NCBI RefSeq assembly: GCF_947179165.1
Contig: NC_077238.1
Location: 81,063,757-81,127,756 of the forward strand
DNA from: Solanum dulcamara
Taxonomy: Eukaryota; Streptophyta; Magnoliopsida; Solanales; Solanaceae
Reading direction: 5' to 3'
DNA: 64,000 nucleotides
Under the pieces are notes generated by a model. It saw only the letters and a program-made list of their open reading frames with translations, did not search any database and had not been told where the DNA came from. A program made the position numbers and the translations under genes. Positions 1-13,082 of the stretch are shown piece after piece. Every line of letters starts with the position of its first letter. The stretch's first letter is position 1.

Positions 1-959
1 ATAAAACTGACAAAATTGCCTAATTCTTGTTACGTCGCCAATAAAATGCTCTTAAACCCCTCTTAAGCATCACTGGGGCTGCTAGAGTCGTTCCCTATGT
101 CATTATAGATGCTACTATTGAAAAATCTAAGAAAATTTGATCTGAATCCCCGACACTTTAAGATTCCATAGGCTATCACACACGAAAAACATGCAAAATT
201 GCCTAATTAATGTTGCGTCGCCAATAAAATGCTCCTAAACCCCTATAAATCATTGTCGGTGCTACAAGAGTCTTTCCCTAAGTCGTAACAAATGCTACTG
301 TGGAAGAATCCAAGAAACTACGACCCGGAACTTCGGCACCTAAAAAATTCATCGGCTAACACACATGAAAAATTGGAAAAATTGCCTAATTTCTATTGTG
401 GCGCCAATAAAATGCTCTTAAACCCTCTAAAGCATTGTCGAGGCTACTGGAGTTGTTCCATTGGTCGTTACAAATGCTACTATGAAAGAAAATAAGAAAT
501 CTCGACACGGACCCCCGACACCTAAAAAATCCGTGGGCTAACATATAAGAAAAAACTAGTAAAATCACCTAATTCCTTTTACGTCACCAATAAAATGCTC
601 TTAAACTCCTCTAAAGCTCTGTCGGAGCTACTTGAGTCTTTCTCTAGGTCATTATGGATGCTACTATGGAAGAATCAAAGAAAATTCGACCTAAATCCCC
701 AGCACCAAAAAATTCTATGCGCTAACATACACGAAAAACTGGCAAAATTGCCTAATTCCTGTTGCATCGCCAATAAAATGATTCTATGCCCATCTAAAGC
801 ACCGACGTGGCTACATGAGTCATTCCCTAGGTCTTTACAGATGCTAGTATGGAAGAGTCAAAGAAACTATGACTCGGACCTCCGACACCTAAAATATCCA
901 TGAGCTAACACACATGAAAATTCTGCAAAATTGTCTAATTACTGTTGTGTCGCAAATAA

Positions 960-2640
960 AATCCTTCTAAACCCCTCTAAAGTGCCATCGGGGATACTGG
1001 TGTTGTTCCCTAGATCATTAAGGATTTTACTATTCAAGAATCCAAGAAAATTCGACCTGGACCCCCGACACTTAAAATAACCATGGGATAACACACGTAA
1101 AACTGGCAAAATCGCCTAATTCTTGTTACGTCACCAATAAAATGCTCCTAAACCCCTCTAAAGCGCCACCAGGGCTACTGGAGTCATTACCTAGGTCGTT
1201 ACGGATGCTACTACTTAATAATCTAAGAAAATTTGATCCGAATCCCCAACACCTTAAAAGTCCGTAGGCTAACACATACGAAAACTGGCAAAATTACATA
1301 ATTGTTACTGCGTCGCTAATAAAATACTCCTAGATCCCTATAAAGCATTGCCGGTGCTATTGGAGTCTTTTCCTAGGTTGTTATGAATGCTACTATGGAA
1401 GAATCCAAGAAACTACGACCCGAAACCTCATCACCTAAAAAATTTGTTGGCTAACACAAATGAAAAATTGGAAAAATCACCTAATTCCTATTGCATCGCC
1501 AATAAAATGCTCCTAAACCCCTCTAAAGCACCGTGAGGATACTAGAGTTGTTACCTAGGTCATTACGGATGCTACTATTGAAGAATCCAAGAAAATTCGA
1601 CCCAACACCTAAATAATTGCTTGCCAAAAATCCTACTTCTACAATTGGTAGGTCACCGGGTTATTCAAATAAGTCGTGTTTTCCGTGGTTTTCCCATGTT
1701 ACAACTGTCGGCTAACAAACAAGAAAAACTAGTAAAATCACCTTATTCCTGTTGCGTTGCTAATAAAATGCTCCTAAACCCCTTTAAAGCTCTCCAGGGC
1801 TACTGGAGTCATTTCTCTGGTCATTACAGATTCTACTATTGAAGAATACAAGAAAATTCAACCCTTACCCCCGGCATCTAAAAATTGTGTAGGCTAACAC
1901 ACACGAAAAATTGGTAAAATTGCCTAATTTATGGTGCATCACCAAAACAATTCTCCTAAATCTTTCTAAAGCGATGCCGGGTCTACTAGAGTCATTCTCA
2001 GGTCGTTACGAATAGTAGTATTGAAGAATCTAAGAAAATTTGACCCGAAACCCCGGCACCTAAAGATTCCATGGGGTAACACAAATGAAAAACTAGCAAA
2101 ATCGCTTAATTATAAAATGCTCCTTAACACCTCTAAATCACCGTCGGGGCTACTAGAGTCGCTCCCTAGGTCATTACGAATGCTACTATGGAAAAATTTG
2201 TTAAAATACAACCAGGACCCCTGACACCTAAAAATTTCATGAGCTAACACACACGAAAAACTAGCAAAATCACCTAATTCCTATTGCGTCGCCAATAAAA
2301 TGCTTCTAAACCCCTCTAAAGTGACATCGGGGTTACTGGAATAGTTCTTCGGATCATTACGGATGCTACTATTGAATAATCCAAGAAAATTCGACCTGGA
2401 CCCCCGACACTTAAAATAACCGTGGGATAACACACGTAAAACTGGCAAAATCGCCTAATTCTTGTTACGTCGCCAATAAAATGCTGCTAAACCCCTCTAA
2501 AGTGCCGCTAGGCTATTAGAGTCGTTCCCTAGGTTATTATGGATGCTACCATTGAAGAATCCAATAAAATTTGATCCGAATCCCCGACACCTTAAAATTC
2601 CGTAGGCTAACACACATAAAAAACTGACATAATCGCTTAA
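960..2640. repeat. Higher-order repeat of about 1.34 kb in the left array
   Basis: Diagnostic monomers recur at ~1.34 kb. A monomer with TTAAAATAACC and GGGATAACACACGTAAAAC at ~1,071 reappears at ~2,411, and both are followed by the same unusual next monomer (TTGATCCGAATCCCC and CACCTTAAAA). The 1.34-kb step corresponds to about seven monomers once the 87-bp insert at 1.62 kb and a ~20-bp deletion near 2,110 are allowed for. A third, more diverged copy of the same pair lies at about 6,860-7,330. This shows block-wise rather than single-monomer amplification. Confidence 0.7.
1617..1704. other. Foreign ~87-bp insert inside one satellite monomer
   Basis: Between CACCTAAATAATT and CTGTCGGCTAAC, which are adjacent in ordinary monomers, lie about 87 bases with no resemblance to the satellite. 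They start near GCTTGCCAAAAATCC and end near TTTTCCCATGTTACAA. The sister copy of this monomer at ~7,640-7,670 shares the same preceding 10-base deletion (GACCCGACACC) but lacks the insert, so the insert came after that block was duplicated. I see no clear terminal repeats or target-site duplication. It may be filler DNA from break repair or a tiny transposon remnant. Confidence 0.75.
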
Positions 2641-5600
2641 TTCCTGTTGCGTCACAAATAAAATACTTCTAAACGCCTCTTAAGCGCCGCCAGGGCTACT
2701 AGAGTAGTTTCCTAGGTCTTTATAAATGCTACTATGGAAGAATCCAAGAAAATACGACCCAAAACCCCAGCACCTAAAAAATTTATTGGCTAACACACAC
2801 GAAATATTGGAAAAAATTACCTAATTCTTGTTGCGTCGCAAATAAAATGCTCATAAACCCCTTAAAAGCACCGTTGGGGCTACTAGAATCATTTCCTAGG
2901 TTATTACGGATGCTACTATGAAAGAATCTAATAAAATTCGATGCGAACCCTCAGCACCTAAAACATTTGTGGTCTAACAGATAAAAAAAAACTAGCAAAA
3001 TCACCTAATCCTATTGCGTCGCCAATATAATGCTCCTAGACCCCTCTAAAATGCTTTTAGGGCTGCTTGAGTCATTCCCTAGGTTATTACCGATGATACT
3101 ATAGAAGAATCCAAGAAAATTCGACTCGGACCTCTGACACCCAAAAATTTAGTGGGCTAACACACACGAAAAACTGACAAAATCGCCTAATTCATCTTGC
3201 GTCACCAATAAAATGCTCCTAAATCCTCTAAAGCGCCATCGGGGCTACTTGAGTCATTCAATAGGTTATTAAGGAAGCTACAATGGAAGAATCCAAGAAA
3301 ATTTGCCCGTACCCATGGTATCTAAAAAATTCGTGCGCTAACATACATGAAAAACTGGCAAAATTGCTAAATTCTTGTTGCTTTGCAAATAAAATGATCC
3401 TAAACCCCTATAAAGCATTGCTGGTGCTACCAGAGTCTTTCCACAGGTTATTACAAATGCTAGTATGGAAGAATCTAATAAAATATGACCCGAAACCTTG
3501 GCACGTAAATAATCTGTAGGCTAACATACACGAAAAAATAGCAAAATAGCCTAATTCTTGTTGCGTCGCCAATAAAATGTTCCTAACACCTTCTAAAGCA
3601 TCGTCGGGGCTACTAGAGTCATTCCCTAGGTCGTTACGCACTTTATTATAGAATAATCCCAAAAAATTCGACCAAGACCCCCGGCACCTAAAAAGTCCAT
3701 GGGCTAACACACACGAAAAGCTAGCAGAATTACCTAATTCCTTTTATGTCGCCAATAAAATGCTCCTAAGCCCCTCTAAAGCTACATCAGGGCTGCTAGA
3801 ATCATTTGATAGGTCATTACGGATGCTACTATGGAAGAATCCAAAAAGTATGACCCAGACCCTTGGCACCTAAAAAATTAATCAGCTAAAACACACGAAA
3901 AACTAGCAAAATCGCCTAATTCCTATTGCGTCGCCAATAAAATGCTCCTAAACCCCTCTTAAATGTTGCTGGGGCTACTAGAGTTGTCCCCCAGGTCATT
4001 AAGGATGCTAATATGGAATAATCCAAGAAACTTTGACCTGGACCCCTATACCTAAAAAAATTGTGGGCTAACACACATAAAAACTGACAAAATTACCAAA
4101 TTCCTATTGCATTACAAATAAAATGCTCCTAAACCCCTCTAAAGCATCATCGGGGCTATTAGAGTCGTTCCCTAGGTCGTTACCAACGCTACTATAGAGG
4201 AATCCAAGAAAATTTGACCCGGACCCCCGACACATAAAAATATCTGTTGGCTAAAACACATAAAAATTTGGCAAAATCGCCTAATTCCTGTTGCATCACC
4301 GATAAAATGCTCCTAAACCTCTCTAAACCATCATCGGGGTTACTAGAGTCGTTCCCTTGGTCATTACGAATGCCACTATGGAGGAATTCAATAAATTTCA
4401 ACCTGGACCCCGAAACCTAAAAAATCTGTGGGCTAACACATACGAAAAACTGGCAAAATTTCCTAATTCCTTTTACGGTGCCAATAAAATTCTCTTAAAC
4501 CACTCTAAAGCTCCGCTGGGGATACTGGAGTCATTCTCTAGATCGTTATGGATGCTACTATTGAATAATCCAAGAAAATTTGATTCAGACCCACGACATC
4601 TAAAAATTCCATGGGCTACACACATGAAAAGCTGACAAAATCGCTTAATTCATATTGCAACGCCAATAAAATGCGGGTAAACCCATCTTAAGTGCCACTG
4701 GAGCTACTGGAGTCATTCTCCAAGTCATTATGGACACTACTACGAAATAATTCAAGAAAGTGCGACCCGTACCCCTGGCACCTAAAACATTCATCGGCTA
4801 AAACACACAAAAAACTAGCAAAATCGCTTAATTCCTGTTGCGTTGCTAATAAAATACTCCTAGACCCTTCTTAAACGCTACTGGGGCTACTAAAGTTGTC
4901 CCTGAGGTCATTAAGGATTCTACTATAGAATAATCCAAGATAAATCGACCCGGACCCCCGACACCTAAAAATTCAGTGGCCTAACAAACACGAAAAACTA
5001 CAAAAATTGCCTAACTCTTGTTGCGTCGCCAATAAAATGCTCCTAACCCATCTAAAGTATCGTCGGGGATACAGGAGTCATTCCATAGGTTGTTACGGAC
5101 TCTACTTTGGGAGAATCCAAGAAAATATGACCCGGACCCCTAACACCTAAAAAATCTGTGGGATAACACACACGAAAAGTTAGAAAAATTGCCTAATTTT
5201 ATTGCGTTGCCAATAAAATAATTCTAAACCCTTCTAAAGGATTGCCGGGGCTATTGGAGTCATTCCCAAGGTCATTACGAATGCTACTATTGAAGAATCC
5301 AATAAAATTCAATCCGGACCACCGGCACCTAAAAATTCCGTGGGCTAACACACATAAATAAAACTAGCAAAATAACCTAATTTCTATTACATCACCAATA
5401 AAATGCTTCTATACCCCTCTAAATTGCCACTAAGGCTAATGGAGTTGTTCACCAGATCATTACAAATGCTACTATGGAATAATCCAATAAAATTCGACCC
5501 ATACCCCTGGTACCTAAAAATTCTGTGGGCTAACACACGAAAAGTTGGCAAAATTGCCTAATTTTTGTTGCATCGCTAAAAAATGCTTCTAAACCTCTCT

Positions 5601-7214
5601 AAAGCGCCGCCGGGGCTACTGGAGTCATTCCCTAGATCGTTACGGATGCTACTATGGAAGAATCCAATAAAATTCGACCCATACCCCCGGCATCTAAAAA
5701 TTTCCTGGGCTAACAAATAGGAAAAATTTACAAAAGCGCTTAATCCTGTTGCGTCGCCAAAAAAGTGCTCCTAAACCCCTCTAAATTGTTGCCGGGCTAT
5801 TGGAGTCATTCCCTACGTCATTACGGACACTACGATGGAAAAATCTAAGAAAATTTGATCCAAATACCCGGCACCTTAAAATTCTGTGGGCTAACACACA
5901 CGAAAGACAGGCAAAATTGTCTATCTTTTGTTGCATCGCCAATAAAATGCTCCTAATCCCTTATAAAGAATTGCAGGTGCTACTGGAGTCTTTCCCTAGT
6001 TTTTACGAACCTAATATGGAAGAATCCAAGAAAATTTGACTCAAACCCCCGATACCTAAAAATTCTGTGAGCTAACACACACGAAAAGCTGGCAAAATCG
6101 CCTAATTCCTATTGCGTCACCAATAAAATGCTCCTAAACCCCTCTAAAGCGCCTTTGGGGCTATTGGAGTCATTCTCCAGGTCGTTACAGACACTAATAT
6201 TGAATAATCAAAGAAAATTTGATCCAAATCCTCGTCACCTTAAAGGTCTGTGGGCTAACACACACGAAAGACTGGCAAACTCGCCTAATTCCTGTTGCGT
6301 CGTCAATACAATGTTCCTAAATTCCTATAAAGCATTGCCGGTGCTACTGGAGTCTTTCCCTAGGTCTTTACGAATGCTACTATGAAATAATCCAAGAAAA
6401 TTCAACCCAGTCCCCAACAATTAAGAAATCTGTGGGATAACACACAGGAAAAGCTAGAAAAACTGCCTAATTCTTGTTGTGTAGCCAATAAAATGCTGCT
6501 AAACCCATCAAAAGTATCGTCGAAACTACATGAATCATTCCCAAGTCGTTATGGAGGGTACTATGGAAGAATATAAGAAACTGCGACCCGAACCCCCGAC
6601 ACCTAAAAAGTCCATGGGCTAACACACACGAAAAACTAGAAAAATTTCCTAATTCCTATTGCGTCCCTAATAAAATACTCCTAGACCCTTCTTAAACGTT
6701 GTTAGGGCTACTGAAGTCATTTACTAGATCGTTACGGATTCTATAATGGAAGAATCCAATAAAATACGACTCAGACCCTTGGCACCTAAAAATTCCGTGG
6801 GCTAACACAAATGAAAAATAGACAAAATCACCTAATTCCTATTGCATCGCCAATAAAATGCTTCTAAACCCCTTTAAAGTGCCATCATGGCTACTGAAAT
6901 TGTTCCCCAGATCATTACGGATGCTACTGTTAAAGAATCCTAGAAAATTTGACCTGGACCCTCGACACCTAAAAAAACCGTGGGATAACACACACGTAAA
7001 ACTGGCAAAATAGCCTAATTCCTATTGTATTGCCAATAAAATGCTCCTAAACCTCTCTAAAGCGCCGTCGGGGCTACTAGAGTCATTTCCTAGGTTATTA
7101 CGGATGCTACTATTGAAAAATCAATGAAATTTTAATCTGAATCCCCCACACCTTAAAATTCTGTAGGCTATCACATACGAAAAACTTGCAAAATTATCTA
7201 ATTCCTGTTGCGTC

Positions 7215-7260
7215 GCTAATAAAATGCTACTATTTAAGAGTCATTTCGTATGCTACTATT
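7215..7260. repeat. Rearranged satellite monomer junction
   Basis: After AATAAAATGCT the sequence jumps to the downstream ACTATTTAAGAG part of the monomer and then back to AGTCATTTCGTATGCTACT. About 75 bases of the monomer are missing and a short stretch is repeated. The shared ATGCT at the jump suggests microhomology-mediated template switching. Confidence 0.7.
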
Positions 7261-7934
7261 TAAGAATCTAAGAAAATTCGATCCGAATCCCCGAAACCTT
7301 AAAATTCTGTAGGCTAACACACATGAAAAACTGGCAAAATTACATAATTCTTGTTGCGTCGCCAAAAATATGCTCCTATACCCCTATAAAGCATTCCCGG
7401 TGCTACTGGAGTCTTGTCCTAGGTCGTTATGAATGCTTCTATGGAAGAATACAAGAAACTACGACCCAAAACCTCAACACTAAAAAATTCATCGGCTAAC
7501 ACAAACAAAAAACTGGAAAAAATCGCCTAATTCCTGTTGCGTCGCCAATAAATTGCTCCTAAACCCCTTTAAAGTATCGTGGGTCTATTAGAGTCATTAC
7601 CTAGGTCATTATGGATGCTACTATGGAAGAATACAAGAAAATTTGACCCGACACCTAAATAATCTGTAGGCTAACACACAAAAAAAACTAATAAAATCAC
7701 CTAATTCCTATTGCGTCACTAATAAAATACTCCTAAACCCCTCTAAAGCTCTGCCAGGGCTACTAGAGTCATTTCCTAGGTCGTTGAGGACATTACTATG
7801 AAGAATCTAAGAAAATTCAACCCGGACCATCGACACTTAAAAATTCTGTGGGCTAACACACATGAAAAACTGGCAAAATTGCCTACTTCCTATTGTGTCG
7901 CTAATAAAATGCTGCAAAACTCCTCTAAAGCGCT

Positions 7935-7970
7935 TTTATGACTACTGCATAACCCGGACCCCAGGCACCC
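7935..7970. repeat. Satellite monomer with internal deletion
   Basis: The middle of the monomer is lost. GACTACTGCATAACCCGG joins the GGGGCTACTGG part directly to the ACCCGGACCCC part, removing about 75 bases that normally carry CCTAGGTCGTTACGG and the CCAAGAAAATT block. Confidence 0.7.
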
Positions 7971-8684
7971 AAAACTTCCGTGGCTAACACACACGAAAAA
8001 CAGGCTAAATCGCCTAATTTCTATTGTGTCGTTAATAAGATATGTCTAAACCCCTCTAAAGTGCCATAGACGCTACTAGATCATTACCCAAGTCATTACG
8101 AATGATACTATGGAAAAATCTAAGAAATTTTGACCTACACCCCCGACTCCTAAAAATTTTGTGGGCTAACACACATGAAAAACTGACAAACTCGTCTAAT
8201 TTCTATTGCGTCTCCAATAAAATTCTCCTAAACACCTCTAAAGTGCCATAGGGGCTATAGGCGTCGTTTCTCAGGTCGTTACAGACGCTATTATGGAAGA
8301 ATTCAAGAAAATTCAACCCGGACTCCCAGCACCAAACAAAATTCATGGGCTAACACACAAAAAAACCTGGCAAAATTGCCTAATTCCTATTACGTCTCTA
8401 ATAAAATGCTCCTAAACCCCTCTAAAGTGCCATTGGGGCTGCTAGAGTCATTCCCTAGGTCATTACAGACGCTACTCTAGAAGATTCCAAGAAAATTTGA
8501 CCCATACCTCCGGCAACTAAAATATTCGGGGGCTAACACACATGAAAAAATGACAAAGTCACCTAATTCTTGTTGTATCGCTAATAAAATGCTCTTAAAC
8601 CCTCTAAAGCGCCATCGGGGCTACTGGAGTTGTTCCTTTGGTCATTATGGATGCTACTCTGGAAGATTCCAATAAAATTCGACC

Positions 8685-8710
8685 CACACCTCTGGTAACT
8701 AGACGTTACG
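8685..8710. repeat. Satellite monomer with ~120-bp deletion
   Basis: GGTAACTAGACGTTACGGATG joins the end of one monomer (GGCACCTAA region) directly to the CGTTACGGATGCTACT region of the next. The whole GGCTAACACAC to GGAGTCGTT section is missing. Confidence 0.7.
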
Positions 8711-11700
8711 GATGCTACTATATAATAATATAAGAAAATACAACCTGGAACCCCGGCACCTAAAACATCTGTGGACTAATGCACACGAAAAATTGGTAAA
8801 ATCGCCTAATCCTAATGCGTCGCCAATAAAATGCTCCTAAATCCCTCTAAAGCACCACTGGGGCTACTGGAGTCTTTCCCTAGGTCGTTACGGATGCTAC
8901 TATAAAATAATATAAGAAAGTTCGACCCGAACCCTCGGCACATAAAAAATCCATGGGTTAACACATATGAAAAAGTGACAAAATTGCCCAATTCCAATTG
9001 CGTCGCCAATAAAATGTTCTTAAACCCCTCTAAAGAATCGCCGGGGCTACTGAGTCATTCCCTAAGTCGTTATGGATGCTACTATAAAATAATAAAAGAA
9101 AATTCGACCTGGATCCCCGACACTTAAAAAATCTGTGGACTAACAAATACGAAAAACTGGCAAAATTGCCTAATTCCTGTTGCGTCGCCAATAAAATGCT
9201 CTTACACCCCTGTAATGCACCTCCGAGGCTATTGGATTCATTCTTTAGGTCGTTACAGACACTACTATTGAAGAATCCAAAAAAATTTGACCCGAACCCC
9301 AACACCTAAAAAATCTATGGGCTAACAAATACGAAAAACTGGAAAAATTACATAATTCCTGTTGCGTCGCCAATAAAATTCTCCTAAACCTCTCTAAAGC
9401 ACCACCGGGGCTACTGGAGTCAATCCCTAGGTCGTTATGGATGCCACAATAGAAAAATCCAAGAAAATTCGACCCGTACCCCCGGCATCTAAAAAATCCG
9501 TTTGTTAACACACACGCAAAACTGACAAAATCGCCTAATTCCTATTGCGTCGCCAATAAAATTCTCCTAAACTCCTCTAAAGCACCGCCGGGGCTACTAG
9601 AGTCATTCCCTAGGTCGTTACGGATACTACTATGAAAGAATCTAAGAAAATTCGACTCGGACCCTCGGCACCTAAAAAGTCAGTGGGCTAATACACACGA
9701 AAAACTGGCAAAATTACCTAATTCCTATTGCGTCGCTAATAAAATGCTCATAAACCCTTCTAAAGTGCCGTTGTGGCTACTAGAGTCATTCTCTAGGTCG
9801 TTACAGATGCTACTATTGAAGAATCCAAGAAAATTTTACCTGGACCTCCGGCATCTAAAAAATCTATGGGCTAACAAATATAAAAAACTGGCAAAATTGT
9901 CTAATTTCTATTGCGTCGCCAATAAAATGCTCCTAAACCCCTCTAAATTACCACCGGGCCTACTAGAGTCGTTCCCTAGGTCCTTACGGATGCTACTATG
10001 GAAGAATCCAAGAAAATTCTATCCAGACCTCGGCACCTAGAAAATCCAACGGCTAACACACACGTAAAACTGGCAAAATCACCTAATTCCTATTGTGTCG
10101 CCAATAAAATGCTTTTAAACCCCTCTAAAGCACCACCAGGGCTACTGGAGTCGTTCCCTAGTTTGTTATGGATGCTACAATGGAAGAATCTAAGAAAATT
10201 CGACCCAAACCCCCGGCTCCTTAAAAATCTATGGGCTAACACACACGGAAAACTAGCAAAATCGCCTAATTCCTATTGTGTCACTAATAAAATGATCCTA
10301 AATCCCTCAAAAGCACCTTCAGGGCTACTGGAGTCGTTCCCTAAGTCATTTCGGATACTAAAATTGAGGAATCCAAGAAATTTCGACCGAAATATCCCAC
10401 ACCTAAAAAATCTCTGGCTAACACATACGAAAAATTAGCAAAATATCCTAATTCCTATTGCATCACCAATAAAATGCTCCTAAACCTTTCTAAGGCACCG
10501 CCGGGGCTACTGGAGTCATTCCCTAGGTCGTTATGGATGCTACTATGTAATAATCCAAGAAAAGTCAACCCGTACCCCCAGCACCTAAAAAACTATGGGC
10601 TAACACACACGAAAAACTAGCAAAATCACCTAATTCCTATTGCGTCAATAATAAAATGCTCTTAAACCCCTTTAAAGCACCGCCAGGGCTACTAGAGTCG
10701 TTTCCTAGGTTATTACGGACGCTACTATGGAAGAATCCAAGAAAATTTGACCCAAACCCCCAGCTCCTTAAAAATCTGTCGGCTAACACACACGGAAAAC
10801 TGGCAAAATCGCCTAATTCCTATTGCGTTGCCAATAAAATGCTCCTAAACCCCTCTAAAGTACCGCCAAGGCTACTGGAGTCGTTCCCTAGGTTGTTACG
10901 GATGCTACTATGGAAGAATCCAAGAAAATTTGAACTGAACCTTCGGTACTTAAAAAATCTGTGGGCTAACACACACGAAAAACTGGCCAAATTGCCTAGT
11001 TCCTATTGTGTCGCTAATAAAATGCTCCTAAACCCCTCTAAAGCGCCACCGTGGCTACATGAGTCATTAACTAGGTCATTACGGACGCTAATATTGAAGA
11101 ATCTAAGAAAATTCGACCTGGACCCTCGGCATCTAAAATATTTGTAGGCTAACACACACGAAAAACTGGCAAAATCGCCTAATTTATATTGTGTTGCTAA
11201 TAAAATGATCCTAAACCCCTATAAAGCACCGCCTGGTATAGTGGTGTCGTTTACTAGGTATTTACGGACGCTACTATGGAAGAATTAAAGAAAATTTTAC
11301 CCAGACCATGGCACCTAAAAAATCCATCGGCTAACACACACGTAAAACTGGCAAAATCGCCTAATTCCTATTGTGTCGCAAAGAAAATTCTCCTAAACCC
11401 CTCTAATGCGCCTCCGGGGTACTGGTGTCATTCCCTAGGTTGATACAGATACTACTATGTAAGAATCCAAGAAAATTCGACCCGAATCTCCGGCACCTAA
11501 AAAATCTGTGGGCTAATAATATACACAAAAAACTGGCAAAATTCCCTAATTCCTACTGCATCGCCAATAAAATACTCCTAAACCCCTCAAAAGTGCCATC
11601 GGGGCTACTGGAGTCATTCCCTAGGTTGTTACGGACACTGCTATGGAAGAATCCAAGAAAATTCGACCCAAACCCCCGGCACCTTAAAAATCCATGGGCT

Positions 11701-11813
11701 AACACACACGAAAAACTGGCAAAATTGCCTAATTTCTATTGTGTCGCCAATAAAATGCTCCTAAACCCCTCAAAAATATCGTCGGGGCTACTGAAGTCAT
11801 TCCCTAGGTCGTT

Positions 11814-12600
11814 ATGGATGCTACTATGGAAGAATCCAAGAAAATTCGACCCGCACCCCTGGCACCTAAAAAATCTAACACACACAAAAAACTGCAAAAT
11901 CGCCTAATTCCTATTGCTTCGCAGTTAAAATGCTCCAAAACCCTTCCAAAGCTCATTCGGGGCTACTGGAGTCATTTTCTAGGTCATTTCAGACGCTACT
12001 ATAGAAAAATCCAAGAAAATTCTACCTGAACCTCCGGTACCTAAAAAATCAGTGGGCTAACACACATGAAAAATTGGATAAATCGCCTAATTCCTATTGC
12101 GTCGCCAATAAAATACTCCTAAACTCCTCTAAAGCACCGCCGAAGCTACTGGGGTCATTCCCTAGGTCATTACGGATGCTACTATGGAAGAATCCAAGAA
12201 ATTTTGACCCAAATCCCCAGCACCTTAAAAATCTGTGGGCTAACACACACGAAAAACTGGCAAAATTGCTTAATTCCTATTGCATTGCCAATAAAATGCT
12301 CCTAAACCCCTCTAATGCACCGCCGGGGCTACTAAAGTCATTCCCTAGGTCGTTATGGATGCTACTATGGAAGAATCCAAGAAAATTCGACCCACACCCT
12401 TGTCACCTAAAAAATCTAACACACACAAAAAACTGCAAAATCGCCTAATTCCTATTGCTTCGCCAATAAAATGCTCCAAAACCCTTCTAAAGCTCATTCG
12501 GGGCTATTGGAGTCATTTTCTAGGTCATTTCAGACGCTACTATAGAAAAATCCAAGAAAGTTCAATCCGGACCCCCGATACCTAAAACATTCGTGGGCTA
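11814..12600. repeat. Tandem 541-bp three-monomer higher-order repeat
   Basis: Two copies of a ~541-bp block (three monomers minus eight bases) start at about 11,814 and 12,355; the second is present at least to ~12,600. Both contain the same short monomer, in which AAAATCTAACACACAC lacks the usual GTGGGC, and then GCTCCAAAACCCTTC, AAAGCTCATTCGGGGC and TTTTCTAGGTCATTTCAGAC. These private differences are shared by no neighbouring monomer, so the block was duplicated as a unit and recently. Confidence 0.85.
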
Positions 12601-13082
12601 ACATACACGAAAAACTTGTAAAATTGCCTAATTCTATTGCGTCGCCATTAAAATACTCCTAAACCCCTCTTAAGCGACGCCGGGGCTACTAGAGTCATTC
12701 TCTAGGTCGGTACGTACGATACTATAGAAGAATACAAGAAAATTAGACCTAGACCCCGAGCACCTAACAAATCTGTCGGCTAACACACACGATAAACTGG
12801 CAAAATCGCCTAATTCCTATTTTGTCACCAATACAATACTCCAGAACCCCTGTAAAGCACCGTCGGGGCTACTGGAGTCGTTCCCCAAGTCATTACGGAT
12901 GTTACTATGGTAGAATCTAAGAAAATATGAGCCGGACCCCAGCACCTAAAAAATCTGTGGGCTAACACACACCAAAAACTGGTAAAATTTTCTAATTCCT
13001 ATTGCATCACCAATAAAATGCTCCTAATCCCCTCTAAAGCACCACTGAGGCTACAGGAGTCGTTCCCTAGGTTGTTACGTAC

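Larger units (their letters stand above)
1..13080. repeat. 183-bp satellite array, segment 1 (left)
   Basis: Head-to-tail tandem array of a ~183-bp monomer, about 71 copies, continuing past the left window edge. Landmarks recur in order in every copy: GGCTAACACACACGAAAAAC, a GCCAATAAAATGCTCCTAAA block, GGGGCTACTGGAGTC, CCTAGGTCGTTACGGATGC, and GAATCCAAGAAAATTCGACC followed by GGCACCTAAAAA. The same landmark lies 183 bases apart in neighbouring copies, for example 10,831 and 11,014. Copies up to ~9 kb are visibly more diverged than those at 9.7-13 kb, with more small indels and more broken monomers. All copies share one orientation. The family name is unknown to me. The array type (long, homogeneous, AT-rich, retroelement-punctured) fits pericentromeric or subtelomeric heterochromatin; that placement is inference. 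Confidence 0.97.
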
